Below are positions 34,711 to 44,745 of a stretch of 64,000 bases of DNA, one piece after another. The position numbers and the translations under genes are program-made. Position 1 is the stretch's first letter, and each line of letters opens with the position of its first letter. This DNA is from Tabrizicola oligotrophica. GTDB lineage: Bacteria; Pseudomonadota; Alphaproteobacteria; Rhodobacterales; Rhodobacteraceae. The notes beneath the pieces were generated by a model, which did no database searches, was not told where the DNA came from, and worked only from the letters and a program-made list of their open reading frames with translations. The stretch spans positions 310,001 through 374,000 of the forward strand of contig NZ_JAAIVJ010000003.1 of assembly GCF_011008935.1 (NCBI RefSeq). The letters run 5' to 3'.

Positions 34711-37700
34711 TGAACCGCACCGCCCTCCTTGCGCTTTGCCTGCTGCCCCTGCCGGCTTTCGCCCAAAGCGATGACCGCAGCTATCTGACCGCCTTTCTGG
34801 AGGACAACCTTTCGGGGGCGGGTCGTCAGGTTGTCATTACCGGCTTTGATGGCGCCTTGTCTTCCCAGGCCCGCATCGCGGAACTGACCATCGCCGACGA
34901 ACAGGGGGTCTGGCTGACCCTGCGCGATGTCGTGCTGGATTGGAACCGCAGCGCGCTGTTCAGTGGCAATGTCTCGGTCAACGAGCTTTCGGCCGCAGAG
35001 ATCATCGTCGCGCGGCCGCCGGTAACCGGGGAAACCTCGCCCCAGCCCGAGGCGGGCAGCTTCAGCCTGCCGGACCTGCCGGTTTCGGTGGAAATCGGGC
35101 GGCTGGCAGCGGATCGCATCACTCTCGGGCCCGAGGTCCTGGGTCAGGCGGTGGAAGGACGGCTTGAGGCAGACCTGACACTTTCCGGCGGGATCGGTGA
35201 TGCCAATCTGCTGCTGGAGCGGCAGGATTCCGGCCCGGATGGCCGCATTGCCCTGAAGGCCAGCTACTCCAACGAAACCCGCCTTCTCGGCCTTGACCTG
35301 ACCGCTGCCGAAGCGGCGGGGGGGCTGGTGGCGACAGCCCTGAACCTGCCGGGCCATCCGGCGGCCGAACTGAAAATCATCGGCAACGGGCCGATCAGTG
35401 ACTTTGTTGCCGATGTTGCCCTGTCAACCGACGGACAGCCACGGCTGGCGGGCCGTGTGGTCACGCAATCGGGCCTGACCGAAACCGGTTTTGCCGCGAA
35501 CCTGTCAGGCGATGTCGCGCCGCTGTTTCTGCCGGATTACGCCGAATTCTTTGGCGACCGGGTGGAACTCGTCGGCTCTGGCACGGCTTTTGCCGATGGC
35601 CGCATCGACCTGTCGCGCCTGAGCGTGACCGCCAAGGCGATCGACCTTGCCGGATCGGTCTCGCTGGCGGCGGATGGCAGCCCGAGCCGCTTTGACCTGA
35701 AGGGCAGGCTTGCACATGCCGACAGGCAGCCCGTGCTCTTGCCGTTGACCACGGAGATACCGGTTCGCGTTGAAAGCGCCGATCTGGCGATCAGTTTCGA
35801 CAAGAGCAGGGGAGAGGGGTGGCAGGCAGAAACCACAGTCTACGGGCTGGATAGAGCCGATTTTCGCGCCAACAAGCTGACTTTGACCGGATCCGGCCGA
35901 ATCCGCCCGGGGGAATTCGGTGCGACCTGCAGGTTTCGCGGCGACGGCCTGCAGCCAACCGATGCCGCCATGGCCCGCGCGCTGGGTTCAAGGCTGTCGG
36001 GCGATGCGGTGTTGTATTATCGCCGCGCCGAGGGCAGTTTCGCCATCCCGGAGCTGAACCTGCAGGGTGCGGATTACGGCGCGACCCTTTCTGGTGCCCG
36101 GATTGCCGGGCTGGCAGAGGGGCTGGCGCTTTCGGGCAAGATCTCGGCCCGTCTGGACGACCTGTCGCGGCTGGACGGCTTGGCCGGGGTGCCTTTGGCG
36201 GGCTCGGCACAGGGCGAGATTTCCGGCAATTTCACCCCGCTGTCGGGCACCTTCGACCTTGCGGTAAAGGTCGACGGACAAGACATGCAAAGCGGTCAGG
36301 CGATGCTGGACAGCCTGATGCGGGGTCAGACGAGCCTGGCTGCCCATCTGCAGCGCAACGAGGCGGGCCTGCGGCTTTCAAGGGGCAGACTGACCGGCAA
36401 CGGACTGGAAGCCCTGATTGAAGGCCTCATTTCCTCGACCGCCAGCGACCTGACCGCCCAATTCCGGCTGGACGACCTTGCCAGCCTTGGTGACGGCTTC
36501 GGCGGTGCGATCGAGGCCGGGGCGCGAATGACCGGCCCCTTGGCAACCGCCCACATCACCACGACGGCCAACGGCAAGGCCCTGCGCAGCGGCAACGCCG
36601 AAGTGGACAAGCTGCTGACCGGCGAAAGCCGGATTGCCGCCGATCTGGACCTGCGATCGGGCAAGGTACAGATCAACCGCGCCACGCTGACGAGCCCTGA
36701 AATCAAGGCCACCGTTGCCGGCCTCGCCGATGGCGCTGAACAGGTGCTGAACCTTGAGGCCAGTTTGCGCAACCTTGGGCTGCTGCTGCCGGAATTTCCG
36801 GGGCCATTGTCGGTAACCGGCACGATCACGCGCGACAGCGCCGGGATGGGGCTGGATGTGTCAGGCAAGGGGCCGGGTGGCATCGAGGCGGCGATCAAGG
36901 GGCAGATCGCGCCCGAGCGGTCCGATCTGACGATTCGCGGCCGGGCGCAGGCAGGTCTGGCCAACGCTTTCCTTTTGCCCCGTTCGATGGCCGGTCAGGT
37001 GGGGTTTGATCTGCGGCTGAATGGCCCGATGGCGCTTTCGTCGCTTTCCGGCCCGGTCACGCTGGAGCGCGGCCGGCTGTCCGATCCGTCGCTGGCCTTT
37101 GCTTTCGACGGGATCTCGGCCCGGGCCACGCTGTCGGGCGGGACGGTGAACCTCACAGGCTCCTTGCCGTTGACCACCTCGGGCAAGGTGGCAGTTTCCG
37201 GCACTGTTGGCCTTGCAGAGCCGTTTGTGTCGGCCTTGGGTCTTGATCTGCAAGGGGTCACCCTGCACGACCCCGACCTGTTTGAGACACGGCTGGCCGG
37301 CGCGCTGCGGCTTACCGGACCATTGCTGGCGCGGCCCCTGCTGGCGGGGCGGATCACCCTGATCGAGACCGAGCTGCGGGTTCCTTCCACCGGCTTTGGC
37401 GGCGCGGCGGGGCTGCCGGAGTTGCTCCACCGCAACGAGCCCGAAGATGTGCGCGCGACCCGCGCTCGGGCCGGCTTGCTGACCGAGGCTGAGGGCGCAG
37501 CGCGGTCAGGTGGCGGCGATCTGGGGCTGGATGTGACGATCTCGGCGCCGAACCGGGTTTTCATTCGCGGCCGCGGGCTTGATGCAGAGTTGGGCGGCGA
37601 GGTGCGGCTTTTGGGCAGCTTGTCGGCGCTGGCCCCGGCCGGGGCCTTCAACCTCATTCGCGGGCGACTGGACATTCTGGGCAAGCGCTTTGATCTGGAT

Positions 37701-38213
37701 GAGGCGCTGATGCAGCTGGAGGGCGATCTGGTTCCCTTCCTGCGGATTGTGGCCAGCACGGAAAACGACGGCATCACCGCCAATGTGCTGATCGAGGGCC
37801 GCGCGGATGATCCGAAGGTCAGCTTCACCTCGACGCCGGACCTGCCGGAGGAAGAGGTTGTGGCCCAGCTTTTGTTCGGGCAGGGCTTGCAGAACCTGTC
37901 GGCCCTGCAGGCGCTGCAACTGGCCAGCGCGGTGGCCACGCTCGCCGGACGCGGCGGCGAGGGGGTCATGACGAAGCTGCGGCAGGGGATCGGCATCGAC
38001 AACCTTGACGTCAAGACCACGGCGGAGGGTGGCACCGAGGTGACCGCGGGCAAATACATCGGCAAGAACGCCTATACCGAGGTGACAGTCGGGCAGGACG
38101 GCAAAAGCCAGATCAACCTCAACCTTGACCTGACCGACAGCATCACCCTGCGCGGGCGGGCCGGGTCTGACGGTCAGACCGGCGTCGGGGTGTTTGTCGA
38201 GAAGGACTACTGA
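34710..38213 (+). CDS. tamB: Translocation and assembly module protein TamB
   Basis: An 1167-residue protein anchored at the N-terminus (signal/anchor about residues 1-18), with a long run of repetitive beta-structured segments spanning the periplasm and a C-terminal DUF490/TamB domain (about residues 850-1167; AGAFNLIRGRLDILGKRFDL, FTSTPDLPEEEVVAQLLFGQGL, and the terminal ITLRGRAGSDGQTGVGVFVEKDY). It partners TamA and, as an AsmA-like bridge protein, may also carry phospholipid between membranes. Coupled to tamA by a TGATG overlap. Confidence 0.92.
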   Translation: MNRTALLALCLLPLPAFAQSDDRSYLTAFLEDNLSGAGRQVVITGFDGALSSQARIAELTIADEQGVWLTLRDVVLDWNRSALFSGNVSVNELSAAEIIVARPPVTGETSPQPEAGSFSLPDLPVSVEIGRLAADRITLGPEVLGQAVEGRLEADLTLSGGIGDANLLLERQDSGPDGRIALKASYSNETRLLGLDLTAAEAAGGLVATALNLPGHPAAELKIIGNGPISDFVADVALSTDGQPRLAGRVVTQSGLTETGFAANLSGDVAPLFLPDYAEFFGDRVELVGSGTAFADGRIDLSRLSVTAKAIDLAGSVSLAADGSPSRFDLKGRLAHADRQPVLLPLTTEIPVRVESADLAISFDKSRGEGWQAETTVYGLDRADFRANKLTLTGSGRIRPGEFGATCRFRGDGLQPTDAAMARALGSRLSGDAVLYYRRAEGSFAIPELNLQGADYGATLSGARIAGLAEGLALSGKISARLDDLSRLDGLAGVPLAGSAQGEISGNFTPLSGTFDLAVKVDGQDMQSGQAMLDSLMRGQTSLAAHLQRNEAGLRLSRGRLTGNGLEALIEGLISSTASDLTAQFRLDDLASLGDGFGGAIEAGARMTGPLATAHITTTANGKALRSGNAEVDKLLTGESRIAADLDLRSGKVQINRATLTSPEIKATVAGLADGAEQVLNLEASLRNLGLLLPEFPGPLSVTGTITRDSAGMGLDVSGKGPGGIEAAIKGQIAPERSDLTIRGRAQAGLANAFLLPRSMAGQVGFDLRLNGPMALSSLSGPVTLERGRLSDPSLAFAFDGISARATLSGGTVNLTGSLPLTTSGKVAVSGTVGLAEPFVSALGLDLQGVTLHDPDLFETRLAGALRLTGPLLARPLLAGRITLIETELRVPSTGFGGAAGLPELLHRNEPEDVRATRARAGLLTEAEGAARSGGGDLGLDVTISAPNRVFIRGRGLDAELGGEVRLLGSLSALAPAGAFNLIRGRLDILGKRFDLDEALMQLEGDLVPFLRIVASTENDGITANVLIEGRADDPKVSFTSTPDLPEEEVVAQLLFGQGLQNLSALQALQLASAVATLAGRGGEGVMTKLRQGIGIDNLDVKTTAEGGTEVTAGKYIGKNAYTEVTVGQDGKSQINLNLDLTDSITLRGRAGSDGQTGVGVFVEKDY

Positions 38214-39061
38214 CGCTTGCGCCTATGCCGCTCGGCATCGACGGCGGCGCCAAGAAGCACCGCATAGGCCGAGACATACAGCCACATCATCAGCGCAGCG
38301 ACTGCACCGATGGAGCCGTAAATCCTGTTGTAACTTGGAAAATTCTCAAGGTAGAGCATGAAGCCCCGCGTCGCCAGCACCCATAGGACCACTGCCACCA
38401 ACAACCCCCAGGACAGCAGCGGCGGCGGCTTTGACCCGTGGTTCGGGCCCAGCCGATAGGCCAGCGCCATCGCCAGAATGCCAAGCCCGAGACCCAGCGC
38501 CATGTTGGTGCCTTGCAGGGCCCGCAGCCCATAGGCCCCCAAGGGCAGGAAGGCGACGATCAGCGGCAGGATCACCGCCAGCACCAGCGCCGCCAGCACC
38601 AGCCCGACCAGCACGAAGGTCAGCGCCACCGCCCGCAACTGGTGCCAATGGCCCGAGCGGTTCGGGCGATGGTGAATGGCATTCAGCCCGCGGATCAGCG
38701 CCGCCACGCCGGCACGGGCCGACCAGAGGGCGAAGGCCGTGGACAGCAGGGTAGTCAGACCGAGATTCGACGAGGTCGCGCTCAGAAGGCTTTCGACCTG
38801 TCCGGTGATGAGCGCCAGCACATCGGGCGGCAGAACCGGGCGCAGCAGCTCCAGCTCCTGCCGGATGACGCTCGGGTCGGAGACGAAGCCCCAGATGGCT
38901 ATGACCGCTGCCGCCGCCGGAAAGATGGCAAGAAAGCCATAAAAGGCGACGCCCGCCGCGATCAGGTCAAGCTCGGCCTGTTCGGTGCGCCGGTAAAAGC
39001 GCCAGAAGGCAGCCAGAACATCGGGGGGAATGAAGCGACGCATGACGTCAAGATGGGTCAA
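38207..39061 (-). CDS. YihY/virulence factor BrkB family membrane protein
   Basis: A 284-residue integral membrane protein with six hydrophobic helices and the family segments DLIAAGVAFYGFLAIFPAAAAVIAIWGF near the start, then WSARAGVAALIRGLNAIHH, YLENFPSYNRIYGSIGAVAALMMWLYVSAYAVLLGAAVDAE near the end. The family was once misannotated as ribonuclease BN; function is unclear. It is convergent with tamB and overlaps its last seven bases. Confidence 0.92.
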   Translation of the reverse strand: MTHLDVMRRFIPPDVLAAFWRFYRRTEQAELDLIAAGVAFYGFLAIFPAAAAVIAIWGFVSDPSVIRQELELLRPVLPPDVLALITGQVESLLSATSSNLGLTTLLSTAFALWSARAGVAALIRGLNAIHHRPNRSGHWHQLRAVALTFVLVGLVLAALVLAVILPLIVAFLPLGAYGLRALQGTNMALGLGLGILAMALAYRLGPNHGSKPPPLLSWGLLVAVVLWVLATRGFMLYLENFPSYNRIYGSIGAVAALMMWLYVSAYAVLLGAAVDAERHRRKRQ

Positions 39062-39082
39062 GCCATCCCGCCGGGCAAGGGG

Positions 39083-40111
39083 TTAGAGCCGGAAGCCGTC
39101 AGGGATGCTGTCGCGGTCCTCCAGCACCAGATCGACCATGGTGGTCGCGACCTTGGGGGCCATGCCGAAACCGATCTTGAACCCGCCATTGGCGACAAAA
39201 TGCCCGGGCCGACCTGGCCAGGCCCCCAGGATCGGCGCCTTGGTCCGGGCGCGGGGGCGGATGCCCGCCCAGCGCTCCAGAACCGGCGCAGCGGCAAGGA
39301 TCGGCAGAGCGGTGGCCGCGCGCAGCAAGACAGTCTCTAACAGGCCATCAGTGACTGAATCATCTTGCCAGTGATGCTCGCTTGTCGACCCGATTGCGAC
39401 GGTTCCATCGGCATGGGGAATGATGTGCAGGCCATCGACATAGAGTTGCGGCGCAGTCCGCGCGTCGAATTTCAGACTGATCGCCTGCCCCTTTACCCCG
39501 TCACCGACCGGGCGCCCAAGGTCGGCGGAGAGCTCGCGCAAGCCCTGCACCCCGGTTGCCCAGATGACCGGGCCTGCTTCGGTCGCGTCGCCTTCGATCA
39601 CTTCGCCGCCGCGGGCGCGGATCGCAGCCACCAGCGCCGCCGCCGCCATGCGGGGATGCAGCCGCGCCGATAGCGTGTCATGCACCAGCCAGCCAGAGGC
39701 AGAGCGGGGCTCCCACGCGTCGCCTGTGGCGGGAACTACGCACCACTCGGCGAAACCATTCCAGAGACTAATGGCCGTTTCGTGACGTTTTCTGGCGAGA
39801 TCAACCGCCGCGGCATCGGCCAGCGGCTGCAATCGGCCCACTCTGCCGTAGCCCGTGGGCAAACCGGCAGCCTGCGAAACCTGCCCCCAGAAGGCTTCGG
39901 CCATCACCAGGCTTTCCAGCTGAAATGCCTTCTTTGGGTTCCAGTTTTCCGGCACATGCGGCGACAGCGCGCCGACCAGCCCGCCGGACGACCCCGCGCC
40001 AATCCGGGCGCTCTCGATCAGTCGCACCCGCGCGCCGCGCCGGGCGGCCTCCCAGGCGATACACAGGCCAAAGGCGCCACCGCCGCGCACCGTAAGATCG
40101 ACCCTTGCCAT
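39083..40111 (-). CDS. FAD-dependent oxidoreductase, MnmC C-terminal domain-like
   Basis: A 342-residue DAO-family flavoprotein (VRGGGAFGLCIAWEAARRGARVRLIE at residues 8-33; C-terminal GHFVANGGFKIGFGMAPK). It corresponds to the oxidase half of E. coli MnmC, which turns cmnm5(s2)U34 of tRNA into nm5(s2)U. Divergent from it by 46 bases is the gene for the methyltransferase half, which strongly supports this role. The long in-frame extension upstream is antisense to mnmD and rejected. Confidence 0.85.
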   Translation of the reverse strand: MARVDLTVRGGGAFGLCIAWEAARRGARVRLIESARIGAGSSGGLVGALSPHVPENWNPKKAFQLESLVMAEAFWGQVSQAAGLPTGYGRVGRLQPLADAAAVDLARKRHETAISLWNGFAEWCVVPATGDAWEPRSASGWLVHDTLSARLHPRMAAAALVAAIRARGGEVIEGDATEAGPVIWATGVQGLRELSADLGRPVGDGVKGQAISLKFDARTAPQLYVDGLHIIPHADGTVAIGSTSEHHWQDDSVTDGLLETVLLRAATALPILAAAPVLERWAGIRPRARTKAPILGAWPGRPGHFVANGGFKIGFGMAPKVATTMVDLVLEDRDSIPDGFRL

Positions 40112-40157
40112 TCGCCAACGCCTTCCCCATGGTCCGCCCGAGTCGGAGATACGGCAG

Positions 40158-40841
40158 ATGACGGGCGACGAACAGGGGCAGGGGCTTGATTGGCGCGACG
40201 GCGTCATCCCGGTGTCGCGCCGCTTCGACGACCCCTTTTTCTCGCTGAACGACGGGCTGGCCGAAACCCGCCATGTGTTTCTGGACGGCAACGATCTGCC
40301 CGCCCGCCTGCGCCCCGGATTTGGGGTGGCCGAGCTTGGCTTTGGCACCGGACTGAACCTCTTGGCCCTGCATCTTGCCAATCCGGGCGTTCCGCTGCGC
40401 TTCACCAGCTTTGAGGCCTTTCCGCTGACCGCAGACGAGATTGACCGCGCCTTGCAGCATTTCCCCGAGGCCCGAGCGGTGGCCGGGCCGTTTCTCGCGG
40501 CCTGGGAGCAAGGGATCAGACGGTTCCAGATCGGCGCGATCGCGGTTGACATTGTCATTGGTGATGCGCGGGAAACCTTGCCTGGCTGGCAGGGCCAGGC
40601 GGATGCCTGGTTCCTTGATGGCTTCTCGCCCGCCAAGAACCCCGAGCTTTGGGCGCCGGACCTGATGGCGGAAGTTGCCCGCCACACTGCGCCCGGCGGC
40701 AGTTTCGCCACCTACACCGCGGCGGGCCATGTTCGGCGGGCTCTGGCCGAAGCAGGGTTTCACGTGAAACGTTGCCCCGGCCACGGGCGCAAGCGGCATA
40801 TGTCGGTCGGCCATTTGCCCGAGGACGGACAGGATGGTTGA
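40158..40841 (+). CDS. mnmD: tRNA 5-methylaminomethyl-2-thiouridine methyltransferase MnmD
   Basis: A 227-residue stand-alone SAM-dependent methyltransferase equal to the N-terminal half of E. coli MnmC, converting nm5s2U34 to mnm5s2U34 in wobble uridines. Motifs: the GLAETRHVFLDGNDLPAR opening, SAM loop ELGFGTGLNLL at about residue 59, and the catalytic-region DAWFLDGFSPAKNPELW. Its end overlaps the following transporter gene by eight bases. The partner oxidase gene is divergent and adjacent. Confidence 0.93.
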   Translation: MTGDEQGQGLDWRDGVIPVSRRFDDPFFSLNDGLAETRHVFLDGNDLPARLRPGFGVAELGFGTGLNLLALHLANPGVPLRFTSFEAFPLTADEIDRALQHFPEARAVAGPFLAAWEQGIRRFQIGAIAVDIVIGDARETLPGWQGQADAWFLDGFSPAKNPELWAPDLMAEVARHTAPGGSFATYTAAGHVRRALAEAGFHVKRCPGHGRKRHMSVGHLPEDGQDG

Positions 40842-41733
40842 GCAGAACAACCGCAAAGGCACGGTGTTCCTGATGTCGGCGATGCTGGTGTTCGCGGCAC
40901 AGGACGGGATCTCGCGCCACCTTGGCAGTACATACAACGTGTTTTCCATCGTCATGCTGCGCTATTGGCTTTTTGCGGCCTTTGGCATCTGGTTGATGCT
41001 GCGGGCGCATCGCGGCATCGCGCCTGCCCTGTCCAGCCCGTTCAAGGCCATGCATGTCGGGCGAGGTCTGTTGCTGGTGGCGCAGATCTGCATCATGCAA
41101 CTTGCCTTTGTCCGGCTTGGCCTGATCGAAAGCCATGCGGTCTTTACCACTTCGCCGCTGATGGTGGCCGCGCTGTCGGGTCCGATCCTTGGCGAGAAGG
41201 TGGGATGGCGGCGATGGGCGGCAATCGGGGTCGGCTGCCTGGGCGTGCTGGTCATTCTGAAACCGGGCGCCGGGGTGTTTTCGCTCTGGTCGCTGGTGCC
41301 GCTGCTCGGCGCTTTCCTCTACGCGCTTTACGGTCTCTTGACCCGCTATGTCGGACGGGCCGATTCCAGCCCCGTCAGCTTTTTCTGGATGGGCGCGATC
41401 GGAGCCGTCACCCTGACGGTGCCCGGCCTCTGGTTCTGGACGCCGATGACCCCCGGCGATTCGATCTGGATGGCCACCCTGTGCTGCACGGGCATTCTTG
41501 GCCACTACCTCCTGATCCGCTGCTACGAAGTTGCCGAAGCCAGCGCCGTGCAGCCCTTTGCCTATCTGCAACTGGTGTTCATCTCGATCTTCGGCATTAC
41601 CATCTTCGGCGAGGTCCTGCGCTGGAACGTCGCCGCCGGCGCGCTGATCGTGGTCGCCGCCGGGCTCTTCACGCTTTGGCGGCAAAGGGTGCGCGCCCGG
41701 GCCGCAGCTACTGCCCGGTCAGCTCGGCCGTAA
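40834..41733 (+). CDS. DMT superfamily (EamA) transporter
   Basis: A 299-residue inner-membrane protein with ten predicted helices in two EamA repeats (first about residues 10-140, second about 150-285); the repeat ends LGEKVGWRRWAAIGVGCLGVLVILKPG and FGEVLRWNVAAGALIVVAAGLF are typical. Probably a metabolite exporter; substrate unknown. It overlaps mnmD by eight bases upstream and runs convergently 26 bases into the lytic transglycosylase gene. Confidence 0.9.
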   Translation: MVEQNNRKGTVFLMSAMLVFAAQDGISRHLGSTYNVFSIVMLRYWLFAAFGIWLMLRAHRGIAPALSSPFKAMHVGRGLLLVAQICIMQLAFVRLGLIESHAVFTTSPLMVAALSGPILGEKVGWRRWAAIGVGCLGVLVILKPGAGVFSLWSLVPLLGAFLYALYGLLTRYVGRADSSPVSFFWMGAIGAVTLTVPGLWFWTPMTPGDSIWMATLCCTGILGHYLLIRCYEVAEASAVQPFAYLQLVFISIFGITIFGEVLRWNVAAGALIVVAAGLFTLWRQRVRARAAATARSARP

Positions 41734-43648
41734 GCCGCACCGGGCCGGCCTGCCCTTTCAGCCGTTGGCGATAGATCACCAGACTTTCGGACACCCGCAT
41801 CACATAGGTCCGGGTTTCGGCGAAGGGGATGGTCTCCACCCAGTCCACCGGATCACCGCTGCGCGGATCGCCGAATTCCGCCACCCACTTGCGCGGCCGC
41901 CCCGGGCCAGCGTTGTAACCTGACGCAACCATGGCGACCGAGGGGCCGAACTCCTCGACCATCTTCGCCAGATAGGCCGCACCCAGAGTGGCATTGTGGG
42001 CCGGATCAGAAGTCAGCTGCCGCGTCTCATGCGCAAGACCCATGCCCTTGGCCATCCGCCCGGCCGTTTCCGGCAAGAGTTGCATCAACCCCATCGCATT
42101 GGCATGACTGCGCGCAGCCGGATCAAACTCGGATTCGCGGCGACTGATCGCCAGCGCCAAAGCACGGCTGACCGCAAGGTTGTCGGGCACCATGTCAGGC
42201 ACCGGGTAATAGGCGCGCGGCAGGATCCAGCCCTTCTCGGCCGCCTGCTTGGCCACCACCAGCGCGATATGCGGATCCTCCAGCAACAGCGCAAGGTCGC
42301 TCAGCGCCTCCAGCCCGGCGCGGTCCTGACTTTCGGCCAGATGCAGGAAGAACCGCTTGGCGAGGTTGGTGTCCCCGACATCCTCGGCAAGCCGGGCTGC
42401 GGCCAGCACCGAGGAACCGGCAAAGGCGGCGGTCTTGTAGCCCCGCGCCGGCTCGCCAACTGCGATCAGGGCCGGGTCCAGCGACAGGCCCAGCTTTTCA
42501 GCCGCCAACTGTCCGTAATAGGCGGTCTGATACTGCGCGGCCGATTGATAAGCCGCTTGCGCACCTGTCGCATCGCCCTTGGCCTCCAGCGCCCGCCCAG
42601 TCCAGTAATCCGCGCGCGACAGGCTGATCGGCGTCTTCACCCCGGCCTTGAGATCGGCAAAATGCCGCAGGGCGGTGTCAGCATCGCCCAGCTTCCGCAA
42701 TGCGATGAAGCCGGCCAGAAACTCCAGATCGGCCCGGTCGCTCCCCTCTTTCAGGTGGTGCCGGGCTGCAAGCCGATAGGCCGTGCTTTCCTGGCCGTTG
42801 CGCATCAGCCACCGCGCCAGAAGCGCGCGGCGCTCGGCCCAGGCCTCGGGGCGCCCCAGCCGCGCCGGGCTGTCAGAGCGCTCCAGCAGCAATTCCGTGG
42901 CGTCAGGATAGTTGTCGCGCCGCATCCGCCAGAGAAACCGCTCATAAGCCAGACCGGGATCGTCCTTCAGCGCCGCTGGAACCGCGTCGATCAGCGCGCT
43001 TGCCCCCGCCTTGTCGGCCCGCAGCGCCAAGCGCGCCTTGGCCAAGGCCTGCCAGCCGGCCGAGACCCGCGGCACCATGCGCAGCGCCTCGGCGGTCCGC
43101 TTGCCATCCCAGAGCAGATTGTCCAGTCGCACCTCATGCGCCACGGCCATCGCCTCGCCTTGCAGATCCAGCAAGGCGGCCTCCTCATCCGCTTCGAATT
43201 TCAGCACAGCCCAGGCGCGATGGGCCTCCGCTTCCGCCTCACCGGGCCGGGCAGACTGCATCAGGGCCTTGACCAAGGCGACAGCCCCCTCCCCCGTCGC
43301 CGGTTTGGCCGCGCCGAAATAGGCGATCACCCGGGCCGGGTCCGTTGACCGCGCCACGGCCACTTCGCCCTTTTCCCGCAAGAGCGCCAGACCGGGCCAA
43401 TCCGGATGCCGGGCCAGAAAGGCCTCATAATCCCCCAGCCGCGCCGCCTCGTCGCCGCCGCGCAGCCGGTGCCATTCCACCAGATCGGCGGCGCCCCCCC
43501 CCACCCCCGCGACGGCGGCCGAGGCGTTGGCCCAATCCTTGCCCGAAGCCAGTCGCAGGCCTTCGCGCAAGGCGTCTTCGGTCGGGCCGGCATGGGCAGG
43601 CAGCGCCATGGCGGCAAGGACGGGGATCATCAGGGCAAGACGTTTCAT
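41708..43648 (-). CDS. Soluble lytic murein transglycosylase, Slt-like
   Basis: A 646-residue periplasmic enzyme. A signal peptide ends at AHA (about residue 20). Residues about 25-460 form an alpha-helical superhelix as in Slt70, and the C-terminal SLT domain holds the catalytic glutamate in [30 protein letters not shown] and the [12 protein letters not shown] motif. It cleaves peptidoglycan to 1,6-anhydro-muropeptides during wall turnover. AGGA lies eight bases before the start. Convergent with the upstream DMT gene and divergent from dapA. Confidence 0.92.
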   Translation of the reverse strand: MKRLALMIPVLAAMALPAHAGPTEDALREGLRLASGKDWANASAAVAGVGGGAADLVEWHRLRGGDEAARLGDYEAFLARHPDWPGLALLREKGEVAVARSTDPARVIAYFGAAKPATGEGAVALVKALMQSARPGEAEAEAHRAWAVLKFEADEEAALLDLQGEAMAVAHEVRLDNLLWDGKRTAEALRMVPRVSAGWQALAKARLALRADKAGASALIDAVPAALKDDPGLAYERFLWRMRRDNYPDATELLLERSDSPARLGRPEAWAERRALLARWLMRNGQESTAYRLAARHHLKEGSDRADLEFLAGFIALRKLGDADTALRHFADLKAGVKTPISLSRADYWTGRALEAKGDATGAQAAYQSAAQYQTAYYGQLAAEKLGLSLDPALIAVGEPARGYKTAAFAGSSVLAAARLAEDVGDTNLAKRFFLHLAESQDRAGLEALSDLALLLEDPHIALVVAKQAAEKGWILPRAYYPVPDMVPDNLAVSRALALAISRRESEFDPAARSHANAMGLMQLLPETAGRMAKGMGLAHETRQLTSDPAHNATLGAAYLAKMVEEFGPSVAMVASGYNAGPGRPRKWVAEFGDPRSGDPVDWVETIPFAETRTYVMRVSESLVIYRQRLKGQAGPVRLTAELTGQ

Positions 43649-43799
43649 GCCGGTGATCCTGCCAGACACCCTCTGTCCCCACAACCCAAAGCCCCGTGAA
43701 GTCTGGCGTATCGGCAATGCTTGGCATTTCCCCCCCGCCCGTTTATTGAGGCTCCGTTTGCAACCGGGCGCAAATGCCCACCCCAGAAGGAGACGTGTC

Positions 43800-44672
43800 A
43801 TGATCAAAGGGTCCATTCCAGCCCTGGTGACGCCGTTCAAGAACGGCGAGCTGGATCTTGATACGCTCAAACATCTGGTCGAATGGCAAATCGCCGAAGG
43901 CTCCACCGGCCTCGTGCCGGTCGGAACCACCGGCGAAAGCCCGACGCTGAGCCATGAAGAACACCAGACCGTCATCGAGGTGGTGGTGAAAACCGCCCGC
44001 GGCCGGGTGCCGGTGATCGCCGGGGCCGGGTCGAACAACACGGTCGAGGGCATCTCGCTGATGCGCTTTGCCGAAAGTGTCGGCGCCGATGCCGCACTGG
44101 TGGTGACGCCCTATTACAACAAGCCGACCCAGGCCGGCATGGTGGCGCATTACACCGCGCTGCACGACTGCTGCAATCTGCCGATCGTGATCTACAACAT
44201 CCCCGGCCGCTCGGTGGTCGACATGTCGCCCGACACGATGGGCCAGCTTGCCAAGCTGCCGCGGATCATCGGCGTCAAGGATGCGACCGGCAAGATCGAG
44301 CGGGTCTCGATGCAGCGCGCGACCTGCGGGGCGGATTTCATCCAGCTTTCGGGCGAGGATGCCACCGCGCTTGGCTTCAACGCCCATGGCGGGGTGGGTT
44401 GCATCTCGGTCACCGCCAACGTCGCGCCGCGGCTTTGCGCCGAGTTTCAAGCAGCGACGCTGGCGGGCGATTACAAAAAGGCGCTCGGCTATCAGGACAA
44501 GCTGATGCCGCTGCACGAGGCGATCTTCCTTGAACCCGGTCTGGCCGGGGCCAAGTATGGCCTGTCGCTCCTCGGCAAGTGCAGCGAAGACGTGCGCCTG
44601 CCCTTGGTCACGCTGACCGACGGCACCAAGGCCCGCATCAAGGCCGCGATGAGCCACGCCGGGCTGATCTGA
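43800..44672 (+). CDS. dapA: 4-hydroxy-tetrahydrodipicolinate synthase
   Basis: A 290-residue (beta/alpha)8 enzyme condensing pyruvate with aspartate semialdehyde in lysine and meso-diaminopimelate synthesis. The Schiff-base lysine is K160 in [11 protein letters not shown]132 lies in IYNIPGR, and T43/T44 in the GTTGES loop. AAGGAG is eight bases upstream. In-frame sequence further up is antisense to the transglycosylase gene. Confidence 0.96.
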   Translation: MIKGSIPALVTPFKNGELDLDTLKHLVEWQIAEGSTGLVPVGTTGESPTLSHEEHQTVIEVVVKTARGRVPVIAGAGSNNTVEGISLMRFAESVGADAALVVTPYYNKPTQAGMVAHYTALHDCCNLPIVIYNIPGRSVVDMSPDTMGQLAKLPRIIGVKDATGKIERVSMQRATCGADFIQLSGEDATALGFNAHGGVGCISVTANVAPRLCAEFQAATLAGDYKKALGYQDKLMPLHEAIFLEPGLAGAKYGLSLLGKCSEDVRLPLVTLTDGTKARIKAAMSHAGLI

Positions 44673-44697
44673 CCCCCTCATCGTCGCCGTTCCGGCG

Positions 44698-44738
44698 CTC
44701 CTCGGGGTCCAACGACGAGCGTCGAAGACGACGAGGAG
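44698..44738 (+). promoter_or_regulatory. Possible anti-Shine-Dalgarno hairpin before DMT gene
   Basis: CTCCTCG (44698-44704) is a perfect complement of CGAGGAG (44732-44738), which contains the ribosome site of the next gene. The intervening sequence has a smaller hairpin, CGACG-AG-CGTCG. Folding would mask the ribosome site. It also sits 26 bases past the dapA stop, so it may serve as a 3' end structure. Confidence 0.35.
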
Positions 44739-44745
44739 TTTGGCC

